Source: Lentibacillus sediminis
GTDB taxonomy: Bacteria > Bacillota > Bacilli > Bacillales > Amphibacillaceae
Reading direction: 5' to 3'
DNA: 64,000 bases
NCBI RefSeq assembly: GCF_002763455.1
Contig: NZ_NIXK01000010.1
Span: 52,147-116,146, forward strand
Below, one piece after another: positions 6,619 to 15,208 of the stretch. The notes below the pieces were generated by a model. It saw only the letters and a program-made list of their open reading frames with translations. It was not told the DNA's origin and made no database searches. How positions within the stretch are numbered: the stretch's first letter is position 1; each line of letters opens with the position of its first letter. The position numbers and the translations under genes are program-made.

Positions 6619-8550
6619 TCAGTGTGTGTTCAGCTTGCGTTTTGCGATCAGGAACGTGATGATAAATGGCACGATAATCACAATCGCCATGCCGATAAAG
6701 AAGCTGATCCAGGTTTCTTGTACAATCGACAGGAATGCCGGAAGTCCACCAACCCCGATCGACTCTGCCTGAACATTTTGCATGGTAATATAGGCGCCTG
6801 CAATTGCCGAACCAATCAATGCAGCTATAAATGGATACCTGAATCGCAAGTTGACACCAAACATTGCTGGTTCGGTTACCCCAAGATAAGCAGAAAGACC
6901 AGCAGTTCCGGCAAGACCTTTTAGTTTTTCTTCTTTGGCTGCAAGGAACATCGCCAAGACGGCAGAGCCTTGCGCAATATTGGACAATGCGACAACTGGC
7001 CACAGGAAGGTTGTCCCAGTGCTTCCGATCAGCTGCAGATCGACAGCCAGGAAGGTGTGGTGCATTCCTGTGATAACAAGTGGTGCATATAGCGCCCCGT
7101 ACAGTAGTCCACCAATAATCGGGAATGCCTCAAATACAGAGATCATTCCACCGGTGATCCAGTTTCCGATGGTAAAGGTAACAGGGCCAATAACGATAAA
7201 GGCCAAAAATCCGGTAACTAAGAGCGCAACCGGTGCAACAACCAACAGTTGCAGCGAATCAAGCACATGTTTTCGCAGCCAGATTTCCAGTTTTGCCAGT
7301 ACCCAGGCAGCTACCAGCGCTGGCAGAACCTGTCCCTGATAACCCATCATATTTACCTCAAAGCCAAACAAATTCCATGTCGGTGCATCTCCTCCTGCCG
7401 CTGCTTGCGCATACTCACTAGCAGGTGTCAGCGCAGGATGCACGAGAATCAGTCCGAGCACAACCCCCAAAAGCGGACTGCCGCCAAATCGGTTGGCAGC
7501 CGACCAGCCAATCAGAACAGGCAGAAACGTAAACGCCGCATTGGCGATCAGGTTAATGATGTCGGCTATGCCGGTCCATTGCGGATACAACTCAATAATC
7601 GGCTGTTCGGTGAAAATCGGGTTGACTAAAATATTGTTCAGGCCGAGCAATAAACCCGCTGTTACGATCGCCGGCAAAATAGGAATGAAGATATCTGCCA
7701 GCACTTTAACCCCGCGTTGCAGCGGATTTTGTTTTCCCCCGCCGGCTGCCTTCACTTCTTCCTTCGTTGCTTCACTGATGTTCGTATTATCTACCATCGT
7801 TTTGTAAACTTTGTCGACCGTCCCCTGGCCAATCACGACCTGAAACTGGCCGTTAGCCGCGAAGGAACCCTGGACAATATCCATATTATCCAGCGCTTCC
7901 TGGTCCACTTTGTTTTCGTCGGACAAGGCAAAGCGCAGCCTTGTCACACAGTGGGTAGCGGCATCAACATTGTCCACCCCGCCGACAGCAGCAATAATTT
8001 CTTCTGCTTCCAGGCTATATCCTCCAGATTTCCCGGACGGTCGCTTCTTGTTTTCTGCCGGAGCGGCGTCCGTTTCATCCGCTTTCATTTTCGTATCAAA
8101 GAGAATCGTTTCACCACCGACTGCAGTGGTTTCCTTCGTTTTCCCAAGGTTTGAAAACGCATCGCCATTAGTAATAATAATCGGCGAGATGTGACTTGCA
8201 GCTTTCTTTTTAATAAAATCCAGATCAAATGTAATCAGCGGATCACCGACACGAACGCGGTCCCCCTGCTGGACATGAGCCTCAAATCCTTCTCCGTCCA
8301 AAGCCACGGTTTCCAATCCAATATGAATCAGTACTTCTTCCCCGAAATCCCCTTTAATGCCGACCGCATGCTTGGTAGGGAAAATCTGCACAATTTCTCC
8401 ATTCACCGGAGAAACTACATTGCCGTCGGTCGGTTCAATTGCCAGTCCGTCTCCCATCATTTTTTGCGAAAACGTCGGGTCCGGCACATTCTCAAGCGGC
8501 GTGATTTTCCCGCTGAGCGGCGCATAGACCAATGCTTGTGTATCAGCCAT
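6619..8550 (-). CDS. treP: PTS trehalose transporter, fused IIA-IIB-IIC
   Basis: This 643-residue membrane permease phosphorylates trehalose during uptake. It begins with a glucose-type IIA domain (residues 8-150; phosphohistidine in EEVLIHIGLET). A linker leads to a IIB domain (about 175-255; phosphocysteine in ATHCVTRLRFA), then a IIC domain with about ten membrane spans (about 280-640). B. subtilis TreP is IIB-IIC only and borrows IIA from other systems, so this version is self-contained; the IIA at the N-terminus is an unusual order. The ATG at 8550 has AGGGAGG seven bases upstream; a TTG immediately before it is less likely. It is first in the treP-treA-treR operon. Confidence 0.93.
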   Translation of the reverse strand: MADTQALVYAPLSGKITPLENVPDPTFSQKMMGDGLAIEPTDGNVVSPVNGEIVQIFPTKHAVGIKGDFGEEVLIHIGLETVALDGEGFEAHVQQGDRVRVGDPLITFDLDFIKKKAASHISPIIITNGDAFSNLGKTKETTAVGGETILFDTKMKADETDAAPAENKKRPSGKSGGYSLEAEEIIAAVGGVDNVDAATHCVTRLRFALSDENKVDQEALDNMDIVQGSFAANGQFQVVIGQGTVDKVYKTMVDNTNISEATKEEVKAAGGGKQNPLQRGVKVLADIFIPILPAIVTAGLLLGLNNILVNPIFTEQPIIELYPQWTGIADIINLIANAAFTFLPVLIGWSAANRFGGSPLLGVVLGLILVHPALTPASEYAQAAAGGDAPTWNLFGFEVNMMGYQGQVLPALVAAWVLAKLEIWLRKHVLDSLQLLVVAPVALLVTGFLAFIVIGPVTFTIGNWITGGMISVFEAFPIIGGLLYGALYAPLVITGMHHTFLAVDLQLIGSTGTTFLWPVVALSNIAQGSAVLAMFLAAKEEKLKGLAGTAGLSAYLGVTEPAMFGVNLRFRYPFIAALIGSAIAGAYITMQNVQAESIGVGGLPAFLSIVQETWISFFIGMAIVIIVPFIITFLIAKRKLNTH

Positions 8551-8588
8551 CAAAATACCTCCCTTTTGAAACTTCTGCTCTATTGCTA

Positions 8589-8647
8589 ACTTGTATATAC
8601 ATGTTAAATTTCCTTATCAGTATAACTTGTATAGGCAAGTTGTGCAA
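8589..8647 (-). promoter_or_regulatory. tre promoter with two TreR operators
   Basis: On the reverse strand TTGCAC (8642-8647), a 17-base spacer and TATACT (8619-8624) form a sigma-A promoter. A palindrome AACTTGTATAGGCAAGTT (8624-8641) fills the spacer, and a second, ACTTGTATATACATGT (8589-8604), lies just downstream of the -10. Both resemble the known TreR box TTGTATATACAAG. Their positions would block RNA polymerase, as expected for repression by TreR. Confidence 0.85.
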
Positions 8648-8702
8648 GTGCTTACAACTACGACAGAAGAAATAAATCTATTTTCACTATTACCTAAAAA
8701 GC

Positions 8703-8733
8703 AAAAAGGGAATCCTCCCTGGACTCCCTTTTT
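8703..8733 (-). terminator. Terminator of the BCCT transporter gene
   Basis: AAAAAGGGA and TCCCTTTTT flank a CC/GG-closed loop. The hairpin is palindromic and lies 60 bases beyond the transporter's stop codon, upstream of the tre promoter. Confidence 0.75.
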
Positions 8734-8793
8734 CTATCCTTAAGTCTGCCAGAAACCTGAGCGGCCAGGAAGCAGCCGAAAATTCCCCGGCTT

Positions 8794-10290
8794 CTATTTC
8801 GCCCGTGCCTGATTCTCTCTTGCTTTATCCTTTCTCAATGCTTTATAAAAGGAATAAATCATCAGCAGCATGATCAACGAAAACGGAAACGCCGCCGCGA
8901 TCAATGCGTTTTGCAATGCCTGCAGTCCGCCGGTGTATAAGAGCACTGCAGCAATTGCGGATTGAGCAAAACCCCAGACAAACTTGACGGCAGTCGGCGG
9001 AGATAACGAACCGTTTGTCGTCTGCATCCCAAGCACAAAAGTGGCCGAGTCGGCAGAAGTGATAAAAAATGTGGCAATCAGCATAATCCCCAGAATGGAT
9101 AACATAAATCCAAGCGGCATCTGTTCAAACAGGCCGAACAGCGCCTGCTCATCTGGAAGGGAAGCAATATCCACGCCGTTGTTTTGCGCATCAATGCCGG
9201 ACATTCCAAATGCGGAAAACCAGAGAAAGCTGACCAGCGACGGTACCAGCAGCACGCCGGAGAGGAATTCCCGGATCGTGCGTCCTCTGGAAACACGTGC
9301 GATAAAAATGCCGACAAATGGCGACCAGGCGATCCACCATGCCCAGAAAAAGACCGTCCAGTCCATGACCCACTGGCGCTCGTCAGGGTCATTAGGCGCC
9401 AACCGAAAACTTTCTGATGGCAGAGTCTGCAGATACATGCCGATTGCATCTGTAAGGGAATTGAAGATATACACGGTAGGCCCGAGAATGAGCGTTGCTG
9501 CAAATAATGCTGTTGCCAGAATCATATTGGCATTGCTTAAGTATTTGATCCCTTTGCTGAGACCGGTATATGCAGAAATCATAAACAGCACCGTCACCAC
9601 TGCAATGATGATCAACTGGACAACGAACCCTGAATCAATGTTAAACAGATACGTCAGACCGCCATTAATCTGCGTTGCGCCAAAGCCAAGCGAGGTGGCA
9701 ACCCCCACAATGGTTGCAAACACAGCGATAATATCAATCGTCCTTCCCCATTTTCCTTTCATTCTGTCACCAAATAATGGCTCCAGCGTGGCACTGATTA
9801 ATCCAGGCTTTCCATGACGAAAAGTAAAGTAGGCCAGCACCAGGGCAATCACTGCATAAATCCCCCACGCATGCACCCCGTAATGGAAAAAGGTGACGCG
9901 CAGCGAATCCTCCAATGCTTGCATGCTGCCAGGTTCCGCTGTAGGCGGTGTTTTCATATAATGAGAAACCGGCGATGCCACCCCGTAAAATACAAGCCCA
10001 ATCCCCATGCCGGCACTGAATAACATGGCAAACCAGGTAGGATAACTGAATTCCGGTCTGTCCTCCTGTTTTCCAAGCCGGATTTTCCCGTATGGACTGA
10101 AGATCAAGTAAAGGCAAAAAATCACAAACAGAGAAACAATCAATAGATAATACCAGCCAAAATGGACAGATACATAATTCATAATTGCACTGGAAATCGC
10201 TTCAAACCCTATTGGATCCAATGCCCCCCACAAAGATAGAGCGACTGTAATTGCCAAGGTGATCCAAAAAACCGACGTTATCTTTTTCAT
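8794..10290 (-). CDS. BCCT-family betaine/choline/carnitine transporter
   Basis: This 498-residue secondary transporter has about twelve membrane spans. It carries the BCCT signature around residues 310-335 (WTVFFWAWWIAWSPFVGIF followed by ARVSRGRTIREF). It also has the glycine-rich motif GMGIGLVFYGVASP near residue 95, where these sodium-coupled carriers bind substrate and sodium. The family imports compatible solutes such as glycine betaine under salt stress, consistent with the ectoine importer elsewhere in this window. Betaine versus choline specificity cannot be read reliably. The start MKKITSVF has GGTGAGAGAAG upstream. It is a single gene with its own terminator. Confidence 0.92.
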   Translation of the reverse strand: MKKITSVFWITLAITVALSLWGALDPIGFEAISSAIMNYVSVHFGWYYLLIVSLFVIFCLYLIFSPYGKIRLGKQEDRPEFSYPTWFAMLFSAGMGIGLVFYGVASPVSHYMKTPPTAEPGSMQALEDSLRVTFFHYGVHAWGIYAVIALVLAYFTFRHGKPGLISATLEPLFGDRMKGKWGRTIDIIAVFATIVGVATSLGFGATQINGGLTYLFNIDSGFVVQLIIIAVVTVLFMISAYTGLSKGIKYLSNANMILATALFAATLILGPTVYIFNSLTDAIGMYLQTLPSESFRLAPNDPDERQWVMDWTVFFWAWWIAWSPFVGIFIARVSRGRTIREFLSGVLLVPSLVSFLWFSAFGMSGIDAQNNGVDIASLPDEQALFGLFEQMPLGFMLSILGIMLIATFFITSADSATFVLGMQTTNGSLSPPTAVKFVWGFAQSAIAAVLLYTGGLQALQNALIAAAFPFSLIMLLMIYSFYKALRKDKARENQARAK

Positions 10291-10570
10291 CTTCTCTCAC
10301 CTTTCCGCAGCTGCCGTTACACTGTAATCCCGAGCTTTAAAAATTCCGTAATATTAGTATTTCTTCCCGGTGTTCTTCTATTCAAGTTAAAGGAGATCTT
10401 CGCATTCGTTTATTGGATAACTGATGGTTTTTCCAAGTAGGTGGCATGGTGAATAGAAACGCAGCGGCACTTGCGCTTGGCGACCGGGTACGTCTTATTG
10501 GACCGTAGTAGCGGAGGGGAAACAGAAAAAACAGCTGGTTTGATGGGAAAATGATAAAGATCTCTTTTAA

Positions 10571-10627
10571 AAAAATGCCACCTCTTTGTATGTATAATCC
10601 GATTATAGTTGTGAAAAGGTGGCATTT
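10571..10627. other. Inverted repeat within a 510-bp gene-free stretch
   Basis: AAATGCCACCTCTTT (from about 10573) and AAAAGGTGGCATTT (10614-10627) pair across about 27 bases containing TATAAT-like sequence. The surrounding stretch 10291-10803 holds no convincing gene. The only other structure is the typA terminator at 10746-10779. The inverted repeat may be an operator or a remnant of a mobile element. Confidence 0.45.
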
Positions 10628-10745
10628 GCACGGAGTTTTTTGTTAAGGGGGTTGCTGTGATGCGTTTTTCGGCATTGACGAAATGTTTCAGCTGAATAAG
10701 GGCGTGCTTCCGCTGGTTCAAGCCACTCTTTCTGACGAACTCCAT

Positions 10746-10779
10746 AAAAAAACGGCCGACCATATAATATGATCAGCCG
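10746..10779 (-). terminator. Terminator of typA
   Basis: On the reverse strand an imperfect hairpin (CGGCTGATCATAT with TATATGGTCGGCCG) is followed by seven T residues, 25 bases after the typA stop. Confidence 0.75.
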
Positions 10780-10803
10780 AGTGTAGACTTGGAGAGTCCA
10801 TTA

Positions 10804-12633
10804 TTAACTGAGCTTTGCCTTTTTCTGCGCTTTTTCCCGTTCGCCTTTGTTCAGGATTTTTTTGCGCAGCCGGATGGTCTTTGGAGTCACTTCGCAATAC
10901 TCGTCGTCATTCAAGTATTCAATCGCCTCTTCCAGGGACAGTTCCCGGGTTTTCTTGATTGTTGACGTCTGGTCTTTGGTGGCGGACCGGACGTTGGTCA
11001 AATGTTTTTCCTTGGTAATGTTGACGGTCAGGTCATTTTCACGGTTGTGCTCGCCGACAATCATGCCGGCATAAAGTTCCGTACCGGGCTCAACAAAAAT
11101 AACGCCTCGGTCTTCCAACTGCATGATGCCATAAGTGGAGGCTTTGCCATTTTCCAATCCGACAAGCACGCCTTCACGTCTGCCGCCAACTTGCCCTTTG
11201 ACAAGTGGTTCATAGGTGTCAAAGGTATGATTGATAATGCCGTACCCGTGGGTCTGTGACATAAATTCCGTTGTGTAGCCGATCAGGCCGCGGGATGGTA
11301 CTTTGAATTCCAGGCGCATCTGGCCGTTCCCTTGGTTGACCATATCTTGCATCTCGCCTTTGCGTTCACCGAGGGATTCCATCACTGCGCCAGTATAATC
11401 CTCCGGCACATCGACCTGGACACGCTCGTACGGTTCGCAGCGCACGCCATCGATTTCCTTAATGATCACCTGTGGCTTGGAAAGCTGCAGTTCAAAGCCT
11501 TCCCGGCGCATATTTTCAATCAGGATCGATAAATGCAGTTCGCCGCGCCCGGAAACAATCCAAGCATCCGGGGAGTCGGTTGGCTCGACCCGCAGGCTGA
11601 CATCGGTTTCCAGCTGTTTCAGCAGACGCTCCTCAATTTTACGGGAAGTGATCGATTTCCCTTCCCTGCCGGCAAATGGACTATTATTCACGAGAAATGT
11701 CATTTGCAGGGTCGGCTCATCAATCCGCAACACCGGTAGTCCCTCTGGATGATCTGGCGGGCAAATGGTTTCACCAATATTAATATCGTCCAGGCCGGCG
11801 ATCGCTACAATATCACCAGAATGTGCTTCCTGAATCTCGTTCCGCTTCAAACCGGTAAAGCCGAATAGTTTGGAAATACGGAAAGACTTTTGCGTGCCAT
11901 CCTTTTTCAAAACGACCACCTGCTGTCCGACCTTAATTGAGCCGCGGACCACACGACCAATGCCGATTCGGCCGAGATAATCATTATAGTCAAGCAGTGT
12001 CACCTGGAACTGCAGCGGCTCGTCCCGCGTATCGGCAGGTGCAGGAATATGATCCATAATTGTAGTGAAGACCGGATCCATCGTTTCCTGCTGATCATCA
12101 GGCTCCTCGCCGGATGTACCATTCAGTGCAGATGCGTAGACGACCGGGAATTCCAACTGATCATCATCGGCACCCAGTTCAATAAATAAGTCGAGCACCT
12201 CGTCAATGACTTCTTCCGGCCTGGCATTCGGGCGGTCGATCTTATTGAGCACAACCATCGGTGTAAGCTTTTGCTCCAGTGCTTTTTTCAGCACAAAGCG
12301 GGTCTGCGGCATGGTACCTTCATAGGCATCCACCACAAGAGCGACCCCATCCACCATTTTCATAATCCGTTCTACCTCACCGCCAAAATCAGCGTGACCA
12401 GGCGTATCTAAAATGTTAATGGTTGTGTCCTTATAATCAATTGCTGTATTTTTCGCGAGAATCGTGATCCCGCGCTCTTTTTCAAGCTGATCCGAATCCA
12501 TTGCACGATCATCTACATGTTCATTTTCCCGAAATGTTCCGGAATATTTCAGCAGCTGATCCACAAGCGTTGTTTTCCCATGGTCAACGTGCGCAATAAT
12601 CGCGATGTTGCGGATGTTTTCTCTTAATTGCAT
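10804..12633 (-). CDS. typA: Ribosome-associated translational GTPase TypA/BipA
   Basis: A 609-residue GTPase of the EF-G/LepA class that binds ribosomes and helps 50S assembly and stress growth, notably in the cold. GTP-binding motifs are intact: AHVDHGKTT (G1, residue 10), DTPGHADF (G3, near 70), NKIDR (G4, near 125). EF-Tu-like domain 2, an EF-G-like domain III/V pair and the TypA-specific C-terminus (SLEEAIEYLNDDEYCEVTPK) follow. I chose the ATG at 12633 because GAGGAG lies upstream and the family begins with (L)RENIRN; a longer in-frame extension to 12702 lacks a ribosome site. It is a single gene with a hairpin terminator. Confidence 0.96.
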   Translation of the reverse strand: MQLRENIRNIAIIAHVDHGKTTLVDQLLKYSGTFRENEHVDDRAMDSDQLEKERGITILAKNTAIDYKDTTINILDTPGHADFGGEVERIMKMVDGVALVVDAYEGTMPQTRFVLKKALEQKLTPMVVLNKIDRPNARPEEVIDEVLDLFIELGADDDQLEFPVVYASALNGTSGEEPDDQQETMDPVFTTIMDHIPAPADTRDEPLQFQVTLLDYNDYLGRIGIGRVVRGSIKVGQQVVVLKKDGTQKSFRISKLFGFTGLKRNEIQEAHSGDIVAIAGLDDINIGETICPPDHPEGLPVLRIDEPTLQMTFLVNNSPFAGREGKSITSRKIEERLLKQLETDVSLRVEPTDSPDAWIVSGRGELHLSILIENMRREGFELQLSKPQVIIKEIDGVRCEPYERVQVDVPEDYTGAVMESLGERKGEMQDMVNQGNGQMRLEFKVPSRGLIGYTTEFMSQTHGYGIINHTFDTYEPLVKGQVGGRREGVLVGLENGKASTYGIMQLEDRGVIFVEPGTELYAGMIVGEHNRENDLTVNITKEKHLTNVRSATKDQTSTIKKTRELSLEEAIEYLNDDEYCEVTPKTIRLRKKILNKGEREKAQKKAKLS

Positions 12634-12730
12634 AACGTACGCTCCTCTGTAAAAATCCGAGATTAACCAATCAATTATAGCATAGGCATGGCGAGTGTGC
12701 AAGGGTCGGGAAAGTTCAGTTTGTTTGCAC

Positions 12731-12890
12731 GGAACCTCTGGCCGGTAGTGGGACCTTCGGCGCGTGAGCAGGAACTTCCGCCCGTGAGCAGGAACTTCCG
12801 CCCGTGAACGGGAACTTCGGCGCGTGAGTAGGAACTTCCGCCCGTGAGTGGGAACTTCGGCGTGTGAGCAGAAACTTCAACCCAAACCAG
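12731..12890. repeat. 20-bp tandem repeat array, 8 units
   Basis: Eight consecutive 20-base units start at 12731, 12751 and so on to 12871. The consensus GGAACTTCCGCCCGTGAGCA is the reverse complement of the 63871-64000 repeat (GGCGGAAGTT core). No insertion or deletion breaks the period. It lies between typA and cssS. A 71-codon reading frame across it is an artefact of the repetition. Confidence 0.92.
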
Positions 12891-12911
12891 AAGTTCTCAA
12901 CCAATTCAACA

Positions 12912-14243
12912 TCACCCACCAGGAAACACAATCACAAACTTAGCTCCCCCCAGTTCAGAAGCCCCTACACTAATCTTTCCGCCGGACTGCTCAACAATCG
13001 CACGGGCAATAGCAAGACCAAGTCCAGTCTCACCACTTTCCCCCTTCACAAATCGGTGAAAAATAGTCGGGATCAGCTCCTCGGCGACTCCTTCCCCGTC
13101 GTCCTCTACCGTAATAACCGTCCCCCGGTTTTCCCGAAATGCGCGAACATGTACCTTCGAATGAGCATGGCGCAGACCATTGAAGACAAGGTTCAACAAG
13201 GCGCGGAGCAATTTTTCCGGATCTGCCTTAACCAATAGCTCATCCTGGACATTCCGATCAAGTGTCATCTCGCTCTCCATGACAAACGGCAGGGCTCGCT
13301 CCATGACCTGATCGATGAGCGCGCTCACCTCTAACTGCTCCGGTTCATAGACACCAGGCTCGCTGTCGAGTTTGGCCAACAGAATCATTTCATTAATAAT
13401 TTTTTTCAGCCGGTTCACTTCGGCGACCATGACTTCCAGCCCTTTTTCCGTGTCCTTTTCATCAAAAATGCCGTCCCGGATGCCCTCGGCGTAGCCCTGT
13501 ATCGTCATCAATGGGGTTTTCAGTTCATGGCTGGCATTCTGGAAAAATCCCTGCTGGCTGTCCATGTATCGCTTTAATTCCTGCGCCATTTCATATACGC
13601 TCTGTTCTACTTCTTTGATCTCACCTGTTGCACGAATGCGCTCCATGTCACTGAATTGGCGTTTTTCAATTTTTTTCAGCTGCCGCTTCAATTGAGTGAG
13701 CGGGGTGACCAGCTTGTCCGTCATGAAGTAGCTGAGCAGCACCGCAACCCCGGCACCTATTAGAAAGACCACCGCAATTAGAAAAATAAAGTTTTGCTGC
13801 ACCGCGGAAATATCGCTCATTGGCGTAAGCAAAATCAGTTCCAGCCCCAAAGCTTCCGGATAAAACAAGATCCTTGATGTTACGAAATTATGTCCGTTGT
13901 ATTCCCACAAAGCTTCTTCATTATCAGCAAAGTCATTGGCAGAGAAAATCCCCTCTGCAGCCTCACTCGGCATTGTGGAAAACAGCACGGCATCCGCATT
14001 CCGGTCATAGAGAAACAGCTGCAGATCCTGCTGCTGCAGCACTTCATTAAACTGCTGGATGTTCAAGCTCCCATATCGATCTGTCATCACATTAACGAGG
14101 ATCTCCCCGCTTTGTTCCAGCTGTCGGCGCTCATCTTCAATCAAAAGGTCCAAAATCATGGAATAAATCACAAAGCTGGCAACGCCAAGAATAACGATCA
14201 GCAGGGTAGTAAATGCAATATTGAGCTGATGCTGCAGTTTCAT
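12912..14243 (-). CDS. cssS: Sensor histidine kinase CssS (secretion stress)
   Basis: This 443-residue membrane kinase has a span at residues 8-31, an extracytoplasmic sensor region of about 130 residues, and a second span near 167-190. A HAMP linker follows, then a HisKA domain with the phospho-accepting His in NASHELKTPLMTIQGY (near 240) and an ATPase domain with EDDGEGVAEE and GETGLGLAIARA boxes. In B. subtilis CssS senses misfolded exported protein and activates CssR, which induces htrA and htrB. Assignment rests on the closely CssR-like partner three bases upstream and on the divergent htrA gene. Confidence 0.85.
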   Translation of the reverse strand: MKLQHQLNIAFTTLLIVILGVASFVIYSMILDLLIEDERRQLEQSGEILVNVMTDRYGSLNIQQFNEVLQQQDLQLFLYDRNADAVLFSTMPSEAAEGIFSANDFADNEEALWEYNGHNFVTSRILFYPEALGLELILLTPMSDISAVQQNFIFLIAVVFLIGAGVAVLLSYFMTDKLVTPLTQLKRQLKKIEKRQFSDMERIRATGEIKEVEQSVYEMAQELKRYMDSQQGFFQNASHELKTPLMTIQGYAEGIRDGIFDEKDTEKGLEVMVAEVNRLKKIINEMILLAKLDSEPGVYEPEQLEVSALIDQVMERALPFVMESEMTLDRNVQDELLVKADPEKLLRALLNLVFNGLRHAHSKVHVRAFRENRGTVITVEDDGEGVAEELIPTIFHRFVKGESGETGLGLAIARAIVEQSGGKISVGASELGGAKFVIVFPGG

Positions 14244-14246
14244 GGC

Positions 14247-14945
14247 CTATCCCTCTTCTTCGCGGAGCCGGTAGCCATAGCCCCATACCGTCTCCAGTGG
14301 AATATCCGCTATTTTTTTGCGAATCCGTTTAACCAGGTCGTCCACTGCCCGGTCACTGCCAAAATAATCGTCACCCCACACCTTTACCAGAAGTTCTTCC
14401 CGGGAAAAAGCACGGTTGACGTTTTCGGCAAATAACAAAAGCATGTCAAATTCCTTTGTTGTCACTTCATACTCTTCATCCGCCCAAAAAACACGCCGCT
14501 CATTTTTCAGGACCAACAGCCGCCCTGCCTTAATTTCTTCCTGAACAGAGGAGGAGCTCCCTCCCTCGTCTGCTGGTTGTGCAACCGTCCGTTTGAACAG
14601 CCGCTTGACCCGGGCCACCAGTTCTCTCGGGCTGAATGGTTTCGTCAAATAGTCATCTCCCCCGAGCTCCAGGCCGAGGATTTTGTCAATTTCTTCATCT
14701 TTTGCCGAAATGATGATAATCGGGACATCGCTCTCTTTTCGTACCTTTTTGCAAAATTCGTAGCCGTCCATGCCTGGCAGCATAATATCGAGAATCCACA
14801 TCTCCGGCGGATTATCCTTCCATAATTCCATTGCCTTTTCTGCTGAATTGACCACAGTAATGTCAAATCCTTCTTTCTGCAAATAAGCCGAAACGATATT
14901 CTGTATGTTTCCATCATCTTCAACAACACCAATATATTTGTTCAC
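14247..14945 (-). CDS. cssR: Response regulator CssR (OmpR family)
   Basis: This 232-residue regulator has a receiver domain (residues 1-118; phospho-Asp in MWILDIMLPGMDGY near residue 50, conserved Lys in LTKPFSPREL) and a winged-helix DNA-binding domain (residues 135-230). Phrases such as WILDIMLP and KVWGDDYFGSDRAVDDLVKR closely match CssR of B. subtilis as I remember it. The GTG at 14945 is preceded by GAGGAGA at seven bases. It forms an operon with cssS and is divergent from htrA, the same arrangement as cssRS with htrB in B. subtilis. Confidence 0.88.
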   Translation of the reverse strand: MNKYIGVVEDDGNIQNIVSAYLQKEGFDITVVNSAEKAMELWKDNPPEMWILDIMLPGMDGYEFCKKVRKESDVPIIIISAKDEEIDKILGLELGGDDYLTKPFSPRELVARVKRLFKRTVAQPADEGGSSSSVQEEIKAGRLLVLKNERRVFWADEEYEVTTKEFDMLLLFAENVNRAFSREELLVKVWGDDYFGSDRAVDDLVKRIRKKIADIPLETVWGYGYRLREEEG

Positions 14946-14992
14946 GCAAATCTCTCCTCTTTCCAATCCTTACCCTATTCTAACATAATTCA

Positions 14993-15012
14993 TTTACACA
15001 TTTTTTCCACAC
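14993..15012. promoter_or_regulatory. Possible CssR-binding direct repeat
   Basis: TTTACACA (14993-15000) is followed by TTTTTTCCACAC, giving two TTTnCACA-like half-sites about one helical turn apart, between divergent cssRS and htrA. CssR of B. subtilis is known to bind TTTTCACA-like direct repeats. This is a tentative match. Confidence 0.35.
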
Positions 15013-15124
15013 CTTTCCCAAAACTGTACCATTCTGTGTGGGTATACTTACAGTAGAACGATGCGAAAGACAACATACAACATGACCTTTCACATCCACT
15101 CGCATACGTTTGATTTTTAAACAG

Positions 15125-15176
15125 GCAGGGAATCCCGAAATTGGGACGGCTTCGGAAAATTTTCTGAAGCCCCTGC
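15125..15176 (+). ncRNA. Structured leader of htrA: three-way junction
   Basis: Outer stem GCAGG/CCTGC (15125-15129 with 15172-15176) encloses two hairpins: TCCC/GGGA (15133-15146) and GGCTTC/GAAGCC (15148-15153 with 15166-15171, capped by GAAAATTTTC). It ends 32 bases before the htrA ATG and is followed by A/T-rich sequence. It could be a cis-acting RNA or an attenuator. Confidence 0.4.
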
Positions 15177-15208
15177 TGCTATTATTTTAAAGAAAGGATG
15201 GTCATATT

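Noticed and set aside
8984..9817. 277-codon frame antisense to the BCCT transporter
   Set aside because: Shadow frame; the opposite strand carries the complete BCCT signature.
10410..10763. 117-codon reverse-strand frame between the BCCT gene and typA
   Set aside because: Basic, low-complexity product with no domain or ribosome site, and it runs through a terminator and an inverted repeat.
10650..10775. Plus-strand gene remnant (38 open codons containing DEMFQLNKGVLPL)
   Set aside because: Short, no start or ribosome site, no family recognised; chance cannot be excluded.
12716..12931. 71-codon reverse-strand frame across the 20-bp repeats
   Set aside because: It exists only because the repeat units happen to lack stops; the product is a repeat artefact without a ribosome site.
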